From NCBI GenBank assembly GCA_934229625.1, contig CAKQDU010000003.1:1-64000 (forward strand): a stretch of 64,000 nt of DNA, given 5' to 3'. Each line of letters begins with the position of its first letter. The first letter of the stretch is position 1. This document shows positions 1 to 7,708 of the stretch, one piece after another. The notes below the pieces were generated by a model. It was given only the letters and a program-made list of their open reading frames with translations, had not been told where the DNA came from and made no database searches. A program made the position numbers and the translations under genes. The stretch is from an uncultured Alphaproteobacteria bacterium (GTDB taxonomy: Bacteria; Pseudomonadota; Alphaproteobacteria; RF32; CAG-239).

Positions 1-46
1 TTAGGCGTTTGGGCTGGTACCTTTAGCCTTATAGGCGCATATGAAG

Positions 47-78
47 AACCACCGGCTATGCCGGTGGGTTACTTTTTA
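47..78 (+). terminator. Rho-independent terminator of an upstream plus-strand unit
   Basis: An 8-bp GC-rich stem (CCACCGGC / GCCGGTGG) closes a three-base loop and is followed by a short T run at 74-78. It probably ends a transcript that begins left of the window. It is also positioned to stop the minus-strand gene that ends at 89, although the T run on that side is weaker. The first 46 bases carry no gene that I recognise. Confidence 0.6.
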
Positions 79-88
79 GTCCATTTTA

Positions 89-2197
89 TCAGCGCATTGC
101 TTGATTTTGGCGCTGCTTTTGCAGACCGACTTTTTCGGCATCAGATTTTCCGGCAAAAGTTTTTTCTTTAGTTGCCAACTTATCTTCTACCTGCTTGTTT
201 TGTCGGCGAATTTGTGCTTTTTCGGCTTTTTCGGCATTTTGCGGAACAGCCTGCACAGCGGTTTTATCCGGTACGCCGACTAACTTTTTAACTGCTTCTT
301 TTTTCTGGGTTTCTTTTTCTTGAATACGCTCGCGTGCCTGTTCAATAAAATTATTACGTTGGGTTAAATTGTCAAATTCGCGTTCATTGATTTTTCCAAT
401 ATTTTGTTTTTGTTGCCAATAGTTGTTATTTGCCTGCGAATATTCACGCTCAGCTTGATTTGCAGCCATAGTTGCTTCAGCAAACGCTGATGATGTTAGA
501 ATTTTACCGCTGTATCGTTCTCCGATTTTTGGCATTTCTTTATCTAGCAATTTATTGAAGTCTGCAATTTTTGCCGCCAATTTTTCACGGCGTTCTTTTT
601 CTTCTTTGCGGCCGAACAACAAAGGTAATGAGCCGTGTTCAGGTTCTTGAACAACAGATTTTTTACCTTGCAGCCTATCGGACATAATTTGTTCTATTGT
701 TTCGGCGGATAAAACTGTTTCTTCTGCAGCTGAACCGCCTTTTTTTAGGCAATCTTGAATCTGGGCAAAAGCATATTGTATATCTCTTAGGGCTTGTACG
801 GTTTCCTGTTTTCTTATATATATTTTAGATAAAGTATCTACTTTGCTCTTAGTCTTATTTTCTTCTTCTCTATATTTTGCCAAGCTTTCGATTTTAGGTT
901 CAATCTTTTTTTGTTCGGCCTCTAAATTCTCCAAAATTTTTTTGTTTTCTTTAGTTGTACGGTTGCGTTCGCCCAGTGAAGCAATGCGAAAATTATAAGC
1001 ATCGGCAACATTTTGTTCGGTCAAACTAATTTTTACGTTCGGTAAAGAGCTTTCAATCAAATTCTTATTTTCTTGTACAAAATTTGGTGGCAACATTGCC
1101 AAATATTTACCATCATCATGTTTTAAAACATCGGATAAAGCTGTTTTATCCAAACGTGCAGCCCGTCCTTCTTCAATGTCTTTACGGGCGGTTTCCAAAT
1201 ATAAACCGGCCATGCATTTCGGATTGCGAGCAAATCCTTCGGATATACCCATTTTTTGACAAACCTCTAAGTAGCGTTCATTCAATCCTCTTTCTTCACC
1301 GTAGCGCGAACGGTCGTATTTGTCTTGTTTGTTAATCAGATTTAAAACTGCTTTTTTAAAATTGTGATAGCCCTTCGGCAAAATGTTGACATTCTTCTCG
1401 GCTTGAGTTTTAGCATTTTTAGTATCTTTATACTGCTGAGCCGGAGCATATTTTTTTGCAAGTCTTTTTAGCATTTCTTCATTTAGATATTCCGGCTTTA
1501 CTGTTTCCAAAACTTCATCAATAGTGCCGTATTTTGCAGAGTAACTTAGGACGTTAAGAATTATTTCACGGTTTTCATTAGATGTTTTTAAGTTTACCAT
1601 TGAACCATTTTGAACTAATCTTTCTACACATTTAGCCGCAATGTGTTGGTGCAAAGTATTTCTGTCATAATATCCTCTTTCATCAGCCTGAGCGGCTAGT
1701 TTCAACAATTCTTCCGCATATTTTTTGTTTTCGCCGGAAATTTTGCTGAAATCATCGGCTTTTCCGGTGTGATAATCTACATTTGAAATATCGACATCAA
1801 TAGAAGCCAGTATAAAAGCCAAATTATCGGCAGCCGGACGCTTGTCAATCATATCAAGAACATTATCAAACGCTCTCCCGCCTATAGAATTTCCCATTTC
1901 GCTCCAGCTTAGGGCGACAACCTGACGGTTTTTCTTGGCTAAATCAATATATTCATTCAATCTGTCGTCTTCCAGATTGCGGGCGACATCTCTATAAACC
2001 ATCATCGCTGCAGCCACAGCTTGTTTTTCGTCCAAATAAGGAGATACGGCAAGGTCTGCTAAAGAAACATCATTAGAATTAAACAGATGAGAAACATCTG
2101 GATTTTTATCCGTTTGCAGCCACTTTTTATAGTCTTCAATATTTTCGGCTGTAATTTCTCTTATTTCATTGCCGTTAGCGTCAACAAATACACCCAT
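89..2197 (-). CDS. Large helical, coiled-coil-rich protein of unknown function
   Basis: This 702-residue protein is not recognised. It has no signal peptide or membrane segment. The N-terminal ~350 residues look like a helical folded domain. Residues ~400-500 and ~530-700 are highly charged, rich in Lys/Glu/Gln, and look like long coiled coils. The tail is basic and Gln/Lys-rich. The start is supported by AAAGGAG nine bases before the ATG, and a promoter-like element lies just upstream. It stands alone between a terminator and an intergenic region. Size, hydrophilicity and stand-alone context resemble the 679-residue protein at 17128-19167. A cytoskeletal, structural or secreted effector role is possible, but nothing in the sequence shows it. 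Confidence 0.75.
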   Translation of the reverse strand: MGVFVDANGNEIREITAENIEDYKKWLQTDKNPDVSHLFNSNDVSLADLAVSPYLDEKQAVAAAMMVYRDVARNLEDDRLNEYIDLAKKNRQVVALSWSEMGNSIGGRAFDNVLDMIDKRPAADNLAFILASIDVDISNVDYHTGKADDFSKISGENKKYAEELLKLAAQADERGYYDRNTLHQHIAAKCVERLVQNGSMVNLKTSNENREIILNVLSYSAKYGTIDEVLETVKPEYLNEEMLKRLAKKYAPAQQYKDTKNAKTQAEKNVNILPKGYHNFKKAVLNLINKQDKYDRSRYGEERGLNERYLEVCQKMGISEGFARNPKCMAGLYLETARKDIEEGRAARLDKTALSDVLKHDDGKYLAMLPPNFVQENKNLIESSLPNVKISLTEQNVADAYNFRIASLGERNRTTKENKKILENLEAEQKKIEPKIESLAKYREEENKTKSKVDTLSKIYIRKQETVQALRDIQYAFAQIQDCLKKGGSAAEETVLSAETIEQIMSDRLQGKKSVVQEPEHGSLPLLFGRKEEKERREKLAAKIADFNKLLDKEMPKIGERYSGKILTSSAFAEATMAANQAEREYSQANNNYWQQKQNIGKINEREFDNLTQRNNFIEQARERIQEKETQKKEAVKKLVGVPDKTAVQAVPQNAEKAEKAQIRRQNKQVEDKLATKEKTFAGKSDAEKVGLQKQRQNQAMR

Positions 2198-2238
2198 AAT
2201 TTATGCTCCTTTGAATATTTTATAATGCAACTAAAAAT

Positions 2239-2267
2239 ATTTTAGCAATAATTTGGTTTGATTGCAA
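2239..2267 (-). promoter_or_regulatory. Putative sigma-70 promoter for the 702-residue protein gene
   Basis: Reading the minus strand: TTGCAA, 17-base spacer, TAAAAT, ending about 40 bases before the start codon. The block around the -10 (TTGCTAAAAT) recurs upstream of the 679-residue protein gene near 19.2 kb. Confidence 0.45.
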
Positions 2268-2456
2268 GAAAATTTGACAAAAAATATGATTTTTACTTTT
2301 AAATAATTGTTTGTTTTTTAGCTATTGCTGAAATTTATTGTTGTTCTGACGTTAGGTCAGGTTTGTGTCTTTCTGACTTATGTCTATCATAGCTAAAGCA
2401 CTATTCAGCGTAATCGCATTGAAAACACTTTTTTGTTTTGGGTTTTTAAACAATAA

Positions 2457-2549
2457 AATCAAAACGGCAAGCCGGTAAAACTATATCGTTTAATAGCTGA
2501 TGACGATGTGGTTCTTGTTGATTGGATGCAAGACAATTTGGATATCTAA
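2457..2549 (+). pseudogene. Coding remnant: 30-codon C-terminal fragment
   Basis: Between a stop at 2454 and a stop at 2547, one plus-strand frame reads as plausible protein (KPVKLYRLIADDD... VDWMQDNLDI) but has no start codon or ribosome site. Upstream sequence in all frames is broken by stops. It is directly followed by a hairpin terminator, as the end of a real gene would be. The best reading is the 3' end of a gene whose 5' part has been lost. The parent family is not recognised, and chance coding appearance cannot be excluded for so short a piece. Confidence 0.3.
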
Positions 2550-2553
2550 AATT

Positions 2554-2586
2554 AAAACAGCAGCAAGAATTATTTGCCGCTGTTTT
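2554..2586 (-). terminator. Terminator downstream of the pilin-like gene (possibly bidirectional)
   Basis: An inverted repeat AAAACAGCaGC / GCcGCTGTTTT encloses about 11 bases. T-rich ends on both sides allow termination of the minus-strand pilin-like gene (ends at 2603) and of the plus-strand remnant ending at 2549. The rest of 2200-2450 is AT-rich intergenic sequence in which I see only the promoter noted separately. Confidence 0.6.
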
Positions 2587-2602
2587 AGATTGTTACCGGT
2601 TT

Positions 2603-3238
2603 CTAAAATTCTAAAGTGAAATTACACCAAGAATTTGTGTTATCGCATATTCCGCAAGCTTCTTTCATTTCTGATAATGTAGCGTCTTTCAGGCACTTTT
2701 TATCTCCCTCGCAATAGGCATCGCCATAAAAGAATATAACTTTGCTGCCATGCCCCCATTTAGAAGTGCGGGCTAAAGTTACAGCTTCATGCAATGGCTG
2801 TCCCAGATTTTGGAATAAAGCTACACATAGTTTATCTGAAAAAGAGGTGGTTACGTTTTCGCCGGTAGTGTTGGTAATACCGCCTAAATAGAAGTTTACG
2901 GTCAGATTATCGTTTTGCGAAAACACATAAATTGTGTTGCCGTTGGCGTCTGTCAGTCCTGGAACTGATAATTTCCAAGTTTCCGGTATTAAATGTGCCG
3001 CTTGTATGTATTCATATATTGGAATTTGCGTATCATCGTGGCTAAGGTATTTTATCTCATGCAGATGTTCAACCAATCCTTGAATTAAATAGCTGTATTC
3101 TTCTATCGCCTTGTTTATTTTGAATTTTTCCATAGCTTTAGAATAACCGGCAATTCCGCCGACTGATAAAACCGCAATAATAGCTAAAACGCCAAGCATT
3201 TCAATCATGCTGCGGCCTTTTTCAAAATTTTTATACAT
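2603..3238 (-). CDS. Type IV pilin-like protein
   Basis: A 211-residue protein with a short basic leader, a G-R-S-M-I-E-M prepilin-peptidase-type site (Glu at +5 of the mature protein) and a ~20-residue hydrophobic alpha-helix (LGVLAIIAVLSVGGIAGYS). This is the N-methylation/assembly module of type IV pilins and type II secretion pseudopilins. The C-terminal globular part contains about six cysteines near the end (K-C-L, A-C-G-I-C, W-C-N), suggesting disulfides. The ATG at 3238 is chosen over the longer frame (start 3283) because GGAG sits nine bases upstream and the leader is then of normal length. The longer frame would run into the terminator of the preceding leader RNA. No pilus assembly genes adjoin it. 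A retraction/secretion ATPase lies at the other end of the window. Whether it is a major pilin or a pseudopilin is not determinable. Confidence 0.85.
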   Translation of the reverse strand: MYKNFEKGRSMIEMLGVLAIIAVLSVGGIAGYSKAMEKFKINKAIEEYSYLIQGLVEHLHEIKYLSHDDTQIPIYEYIQAAHLIPETWKLSVPGLTDANGNTIYVFSQNDNLTVNFYLGGITNTTGENVTTSFSDKLCVALFQNLGQPLHEAVTLARTSKWGHGSKVIFFYGDAYCEGDKKCLKDATLSEMKEACGICDNTNSWCNFTLEF

Positions 3239-3262
3239 ATTTCTAACTCCAATTTGTTGCAT

Positions 3263-3290
3263 AAAACAAAACCCGCTGTTCAAAAGCGGG
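3263..3290 (-). terminator. Intrinsic terminator between leader RNA and pilin-like gene
   Basis: Minus strand: CCCGC, nine-base loop, GCGGG, then TTTTGTTTT. Transcription of the pilin-like gene from the upstream promoter has to read through this hairpin. The 5' arm overlaps the 3' strand of leader helix P1, so the two structures compete. Confidence 0.75.
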
Positions 3291-3459
3291 CGGATGTTCA
3301 GAAACCATATATGAGTAAATGGCTCGGCCTATTTAGCTTATAGCCTTATTTAGCCGACATCCGTCCATCGGAAATCGGCATAACAAATTTAAGTCGTTTA
3401 TGCGAAACGACTACTCATATAAGGGTTTCTGACGCCCTAGACAGACTATTATCCGTCCA
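3263..3459 (-). ncRNA. Structured leader RNA or small RNA ending in a terminator, upstream of the pilin-like gene
   Basis: A compact fold is visible on the minus strand. The closing helix P1 pairs 3424-3437 with 3288-3306 (TCAGAAACC/GGTTTCTGA plus GGGCG/CGCCC). P2 pairs 3412-3421 with 3308-3317 (10 bp). P3 is a perfect 7-bp hairpin (3405-3411/3393-3399). Element GCCGA at 3353-3357 (plus-strand coordinates) can pair with TCGGC at either 3375-3379 or 3324-3328, so two hairpins are mutually exclusive. A Rho-independent terminator (3272-3290, then a U-rich tail) follows, and its 5' arm shares bases with P1. A promoter lies just upstream, and the pilin start codon is 25 bases beyond the terminator. 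This is the layout of a transcription-attenuating leader or riboswitch. A separate small RNA is the alternative. It fits no riboswitch class I know. Confidence 0.6.
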
Positions 3460-3465
3460 ATATTT

Positions 3466-3494
3466 ATTTTAATGTGAGATTGCTTGAAAGTAAA
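3466..3494 (-). promoter_or_regulatory. Putative sigma-70 promoter of the leader RNA
   Basis: Minus strand TTTACT, 17-base spacer, TAAAAT. The predicted start falls near 3459, just before a GGACGG motif that recurs inside the RNA at its P4 region. Confidence 0.5.
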
Positions 3495-3632
3495 GATATT
3501 TTTAGTTTAGCAAAATCAAAGTGTCGGAGCAGACGTAAACGTGCAAAGAAATAACTGTTATTTTTTTTGCAACGGAACAAACTAAAAATTATGGCATAAA
3601 TGGTTTACGCAAGATTTTTGGCGCAGGAACAA

Positions 3633-3672
3633 AAAATTACCGGTGCTGTAAACACAAACACCGGTTTAACGT
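3633..3672 (-). terminator. Terminator after rlmE
   Basis: ACCGGTG and CACCGGT form a perfect 7-bp stem around 13 bases, with T-rich flanks on both strands. It lies about 85 bases past the end of rlmE and closes the ccrM-ppx-ppx-rlmE unit. The remaining bases between 3495 and 3755 show no gene. Confidence 0.6.
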
Positions 3673-3755
3673 TTTTTTATATTTATGATTTCGCTGTCAT
3701 TTTTCGCCGGCAATTCTGTCGGAAGTCTCACAGCAGAGAGGCTATAACGCTGTTA

Positions 3756-4460
3756 CTACACGGCGATGTCAATTTTTTTAAATCCTTGCGCAACAACATA
3801 AATTTCTACGGAATCCTGCCGGCTGGCATCCGGTTTAAAATGTGATACTTTAGTAAAATTTTTTTTCATATCGCTGAGCAGTTCGCTTTCAGTCCCTCCC
3901 TGAAAAACTTTAGCGATAAAAATTCCACCTTCAGCCAAAACCTCTTTAGCAAAAGTGTAAGCCAATTCTACAAGAGCGATAGTTCGCAGATGGTCAGTTT
4001 GCTGATGTCCGGTTGTGTTGGCGGCCATGTCGCTCATCACAACATCGGCAGGACCATGTAAAAGTTCTTTCAGCTGTTCGGCGGCCGTTGGCGCGGTAAA
4101 ATCCTGCTGAAGCAAAATTGCTCCGTCAATAGGTTCTGCCGGCAGTAAATCCATTCCCACAATTTGTCCGCTGCCTTTATTGCGTTGAGCTGCGACCTGT
4201 GTCCAGCCGCCAGGCGCGCATCCCAAATCGACAATAGTTTTTCCTTTGCCTAAAAAGTGATATTTTTCATCCAATTGTATAAGCTTAAATGCTGCGCGAG
4301 AACGATATCCCAAACGTTTTGATTCCGAAACATAAGGGTCGTTCAGTTGACGCTGCAGCCAACGGTTTGACGATGGTTTGTTATATTTTGCCGTTTTTAC
4401 TTTTACGGTCAGATGATTGCGGCCGCGTATAAGTTTTGCCGAAGCTGTTAATTTTGCCAT
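3756..4460 (-). CDS. rlmE: 23S rRNA 2'-O-methyltransferase RlmE (FtsJ family)
   Basis: A 234-residue cytoplasmic enzyme that methylates the 2'-hydroxyl of U2552 (E. coli numbering) in 23S rRNA, late in 50S assembly. Visible motifs: the substrate-binding YRSRAAFKL segment near residue 50 with the first catalytic Lys; the SAM loop VDLGCAPGGW near 80; the catalytic Asp in MSDMAAN; the second Lys in IAKVFQGG; and the Glu in SVEIYVVA. This completes the K-D-K-E tetrad. The basic N-terminal extension (~30 residues) is common in alphaproteobacterial RlmE. The start overlaps the 3' end of the upstream Ppx/GppA gene by 13 bases, suggesting translational coupling in the ccrM-ppx-ppx-rlmE unit. Confidence 0.93.
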   Translation of the reverse strand: MAKLTASAKLIRGRNHLTVKVKTAKYNKPSSNRWLQRQLNDPYVSESKRLGYRSRAAFKLIQLDEKYHFLGKGKTIVDLGCAPGGWTQVAAQRNKGSGQIVGMDLLPAEPIDGAILLQQDFTAPTAAEQLKELLHGPADVVMSDMAANTTGHQQTDHLRTIALVELAYTFAKEVLAEGGIFIAKVFQGGTESELLSDMKKNFTKVSHFKPDASRQDSVEIYVVAQGFKKIDIAV

Positions 4461-5389
4461 TGTTTAATTAAATCCTCGATAATTGCCTCTTGCGCTCCTT
4501 TGAGCGATGCGGTTAAATTTTTTATTTGCAGAACCTGATAAACCGTTTGGAAAATTATGCAGGCTGCCACAAATATAGGGGCGCGGTTTTCGCCAATGTA
4601 CGGACTTTTTATCAGTTGCTCCAAATTCATTTTTAAAGTAGCGGAAATTTGTTGGTCTATTTGTTCGGTTGCAGCTGTCATTCCATCAGCAAAATCTTTA
4701 TTATAGCTCCCGGTTTTGTTAATCATGCTCAATAATCTCAGCGGAGTGCTGGAAGTTGCAATACAAAAAGATTTTGGAAGATACATTAAAAATTCGGAAT
4801 TAAGCAGAAATTCCTCTACATATTTTTTTATTTCCATATGAAGTTTTTGCGCTTTTTCTGTATCATATTCTATCAAATCAAAGGCTTCGGAAGCTGTGCG
4901 CGCTCCCCACGGAATCGAAAGAGTATAAATTTCTTTTGGCTCTTTGCCGTTTTTGGCCAATATAATTTCTGTCGAGCCGCCGCCTAAATCATAGAGTAAA
5001 ACATATTCGGCCGATTGCGGAACATTCAAAACGGCACCTTTCAAATTTAGCAAAGCTTCTTCTTCGGCGGATATAACTTCAAGATTTATGCCGCTGAGTT
5101 CTTTAATCATTTGGATAAAAGTATTGCTGTTTTGCGCTTTGCGGCAAGAAGCGGTTGCTACTGCTCGATAGTGTTTAACTCTGTAGTCTTTCATGAGTTC
5201 CGAAAAATGCACCAAGCAGTCTACTCCGCGTTGGATAGAGGCTTGTGAAAAATTTCCGCTTTCATATAAACCTTCTCCGAGTTTTATGGTGTTGGCCTCA
5301 CGATATAGCAAATTGCCTTTTATATCGGTAATGCGTATACGACAAGAGTTTGTGCCTAAATCAATCGCAGCCAGATTTTCTTGTTCCAT
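4448..5389 (-). CDS. Ppx/GppA-family phosphatase, divergent second copy
   Basis: A 313-residue ASKHA-fold protein of the exopolyphosphatase / guanosine pentaphosphatase family. The N-terminal phosphate-1 loop (AAIDLGTNSCRIRI), the acidic ISAEEEALL segment and the phosphate-2 loop (YDLGGGSTEI) are present. The C-terminal half is poorly conserved: where the upstream paralogue has IGTSGTVT this protein has IATSSTPL, and the extra C-terminal helical domains of E. coli Ppx (513 residues) are absent. ATG at 5389 has AAAAGGA upstream and overlaps the end of the preceding paralogue by 29 bases. Polyphosphate or (p)ppGpp hydrolysis is the family role. The substrate of this copy cannot be read from sequence. 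Confidence 0.85.
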   Translation of the reverse strand: MEQENLAAIDLGTNSCRIRITDIKGNLLYREANTIKLGEGLYESGNFSQASIQRGVDCLVHFSELMKDYRVKHYRAVATASCRKAQNSNTFIQMIKELSGINLEVISAEEEALLNLKGAVLNVPQSAEYVLLYDLGGGSTEIILAKNGKEPKEIYTLSIPWGARTASEAFDLIEYDTEKAQKLHMEIKKYVEEFLLNSEFLMYLPKSFCIATSSTPLRLLSMINKTGSYNKDFADGMTAATEQIDQQISATLKMNLEQLIKSPYIGENRAPIFVAACIIFQTVYQVLQIKNLTASLKGAQEAIIEDLIKQWQN

Positions 5390-6479
5390 AGTAACGTCCT
5401 TTTCTGAATAGTTTATGGTGTTTAGCGCCCTTATGAAAATAATTGTTTTTTTGGTGATGCATCATATCCAGTAAAATGCCTTCGCGGATGCCTCTGTCGG
5501 CGATGGTTATTTCACTAATCGGCCAAAAAGAACACAATGCTTCTATAATCGTACAGCCGGCTATGGTTAAATCAGCCTTGAGTTTTCCGATGCAAGAATG
5601 TTTGCATCGTCCTTCATATCCCATATTTTTAATGCGCCGAATGACTTTTTCTATATCCGAGCCGGAAAGGGCGATTCCATCAACAGCGGCTCTGTTGTAG
5701 CGTGGCAAATTAAGGTGAACAGCTCCTAAAACCGTTACGGTGCCTGATGTCCCGATAATTTGTATTTCCTGATTGCGAATTGCTTCGCTTATATGATATT
5801 TGTCTTCAAATTCTTGCAATATTTTTTGCGTGCGCTCTACTATGGTGTCATAGGCCAAAGTTGTCATATCTTTGCCGGGGAAAGCTTCGGCAATGGTAAC
5901 AACGCCATACGGCAGCGACACAAAACCTTCAATAAACGTTTTGCCTGTTTCGGTGACCCTTGCCAAAGAAATTTCTGTGGAACCTCCGCCGATATCAAAA
6001 ACAAGCGCTCGTTTTATCATCCGGTTTAACAGCGGCATGCAGCCTACTACAGCCAAGCGAGCTTCTTCTTTTGAAGATATGACTTCCATGTTCAGACCGG
6101 TATTTTGTTTTACAGCGGTTTCAAATTCCTTACAATTAAGCGCACGGCGGCAAGCCGCAGTCGCCACAAAGCGCATACGAACAATCGGCTGATATTCGTT
6201 AATGATGGCGCTGCAGACTTTAAGAGCGGCAACTGTGCGTCTGATTGCCGGTTTAGACAGCATGTTTCCGTTTATGATGCCTTCACCCAGGCGTGTTATA
6301 CGAGAAAAAGTTTCTACCACATGAAAAGAACTCGGTGTCGGCTGAGCTATGACCAACCGGCAAGAGTTTGTGCCTAAATCTATGGCTGCGTAGCAATCGT
6401 TTTTTTGTAACGTTTTACTGCGTTCAATCTCTTTTTTATCTCTAAATTCTTTATAATCCGGTTTCCGCCCGCTATTCAA
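5361..6479 (-). CDS. Exopolyphosphatase / guanosine pentaphosphate phosphatase (Ppx/GppA family)
   Basis: A 372-residue single-domain-pair member of the family, close in length to the short alphaproteobacterial Ppx/GppA type. Key segments: YAAIDLGTNSCRLVI (phosphate-1 loop), the acidic ISSKEEARL near residue 150 with the likely catalytic Glu, VFDIGGGSTEIS (phosphate-2) and IIGTSGTVTVLG (nucleotide/phosphate pocket). The tail after ~residue 345 is basic and rich in His/Lys/Arg, perhaps for polyphosphate or RNA binding (inference). It starts two bases after the ccrM stop codon and precedes the second copy. In many Alphaproteobacteria a ppx gene sits next to rlmE, and here that neighbourhood is kept. 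Confidence 0.88.
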   Translation of the reverse strand: MNSGRKPDYKEFRDKKEIERSKTLQKNDCYAAIDLGTNSCRLVIAQPTPSSFHVVETFSRITRLGEGIINGNMLSKPAIRRTVAALKVCSAIINEYQPIVRMRFVATAACRRALNCKEFETAVKQNTGLNMEVISSKEEARLAVVGCMPLLNRMIKRALVFDIGGGSTEISLARVTETGKTFIEGFVSLPYGVVTIAEAFPGKDMTTLAYDTIVERTQKILQEFEDKYHISEAIRNQEIQIIGTSGTVTVLGAVHLNLPRYNRAAVDGIALSGSDIEKVIRRIKNMGYEGRCKHSCIGKLKADLTIAGCTIIEALCSFWPISEITIADRGIREGILLDMMHHQKNNYFHKGAKHHKLFRKGRYYGTRKSGCD

Positions 6480-6481
6480 TT

Positions 6482-7570
6482 CTATTTTGTCCCATACATT
6501 TCTTGACGCAGTTGACTGCGCAGCTCGTCAATACAAACCAAACCTTTTTTTACATCTTTATAATACCAATATTCCCAGCCATTGCAAGCAGCGGCATTTT
6601 GTTCGGCGGCGCCGACCTGATGTATTGAACCTTCGGCATTGCTGCTTTTAAGAGAGCCATCGGCTCTGATGGTGGCAAAATGCTTGCCGCCGGCATCGCT
6701 CAAAACATCTCCGGGAGCCAACATGCCTCTTTCAATTACTGCGCCGAAAGGCACACGCTGCAATTTTTTCTTTACGGTATATTCCAGCGCATCGCCGCTG
6801 AGCGGTTCTATGGCATCAAGACGCGCCTGAGCGCCGGCGACATAAGAGCAATCACGTTCAATACCTATAAAACTGCGTCCCATTCTTTTGGCCATCGCTC
6901 CGGTAGTTCCTGTACCGAAAAACGGGTCTAAAATAACATCTCCAGGTTTTGTTGATGCCAAAATTACTCTGTAGAGTAAAGCTTCTGGTTTTTGTGTCGG
7001 GTGCAATTTTTCGCCTTGTTCGTTTTTCAACCGCTCTTTACCTGTGCAAATAGGAATTTCCCAAATGCTGCGCATTTGCGTTTCATCATTAAGCGCTTTC
7101 ATGGCTTCATAATTAAAAGTATACTTAGCTTTAGGATTTTTAACCGCCCAAATTAAAGTTTCATGGGCATTAGTAAAGCGAGTTCCTTTAAAGTTAGGCA
7201 TTGGATTAGTTTTGTTCCAAACTACGTCGTTCAAAATCCAAAAACCTAAGTTTTGTAAAATATATCCTACGCGGAAAATGTTGTGATATGAGCCGATTAC
7301 CCAAATACTGCCGTCGTCTTTTAATATGCGGCGAGCAGCACTCAGCCATTGCTTAGTGTATTCGTCATATGCGTTTAAGCTTTCAAAACTATCCCATTCT
7401 TCATCAACTCCGTTGACAATGGTATTGTCCGGACGCAATAATGCTTCTCCCAATTGCATATTATACGGTGGGTCGGCAAAAATCACATCTACCGAATTTT
7501 CTTCTAACTGATTCATAGTTTCTATGCAGTCGGCATTGATGATTGTGTTTAAAACTGTTTTAGTGTTCAT
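6482..7570 (-). CDS. ccrM: CcrM-type DNA adenine-N6 methyltransferase (GANTC)
   Basis: A 362-residue beta-class methyltransferase. The catalytic DPPY motif is at residues 33-36 and the SAM-binding motif I (DPFFGTGTTGA) lies at ~220, the order expected of the beta class. The C-terminal ~100 residues (from KKKLQRVPFGAV to the end) match the CcrM extension that binds target DNA, which is absent from HinfI-type restriction methylases. CcrM methylates GANTC at the end of replication and controls cell-cycle transcription in Alphaproteobacteria. The ATG at 7570 is preferred to the in-frame GTG at 7582, because AAGTGAG precedes it and motif spacing is normal. No restriction partner is nearby, which supports the solitary cell-cycle role. 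It heads the operon with ppx and rlmE. Confidence 0.93.
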   Translation of the reverse strand: MNTKTVLNTIINADCIETMNQLEENSVDVIFADPPYNMQLGEALLRPDNTIVNGVDEEWDSFESLNAYDEYTKQWLSAARRILKDDGSIWVIGSYHNIFRVGYILQNLGFWILNDVVWNKTNPMPNFKGTRFTNAHETLIWAVKNPKAKYTFNYEAMKALNDETQMRSIWEIPICTGKERLKNEQGEKLHPTQKPEALLYRVILASTKPGDVILDPFFGTGTTGAMAKRMGRSFIGIERDCSYVAGAQARLDAIEPLSGDALEYTVKKKLQRVPFGAVIERGMLAPGDVLSDAGGKHFATIRADGSLKSSNAEGSIHQVGAAEQNAAACNGWEYWYYKDVKKGLVCIDELRSQLRQEMYGTK

Positions 7571-7708
7571 TATTTTTCTCACTTATTTCCGTGTTAAAAT
7601 CTATTATTATCCGATAAAGTTATAATTTTCTTAATAAGAAAAATAAAAAATAAGCACTCAGCCGTTTTTTTGTAAAAAAATACAAAAAAATATTGTTTGC
7701 CGAATACA

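Noticed and set aside
3263..3459. Leader RNA considered as tmRNA, RNase P RNA, 6S RNA or a known riboswitch
   Set aside because: No tRNA-like end or tag frame, no RNase P core sequences, no long rod with central bubble, and no consensus of the riboswitch classes I can recall.
3600..3845. 81-codon plus-strand open frame upstream of and overlapping rlmE
   Set aside because: Runs through the rlmE terminator hairpin and antisense to its 3' end, has no ribosome site, and its composition fits a chance frame.
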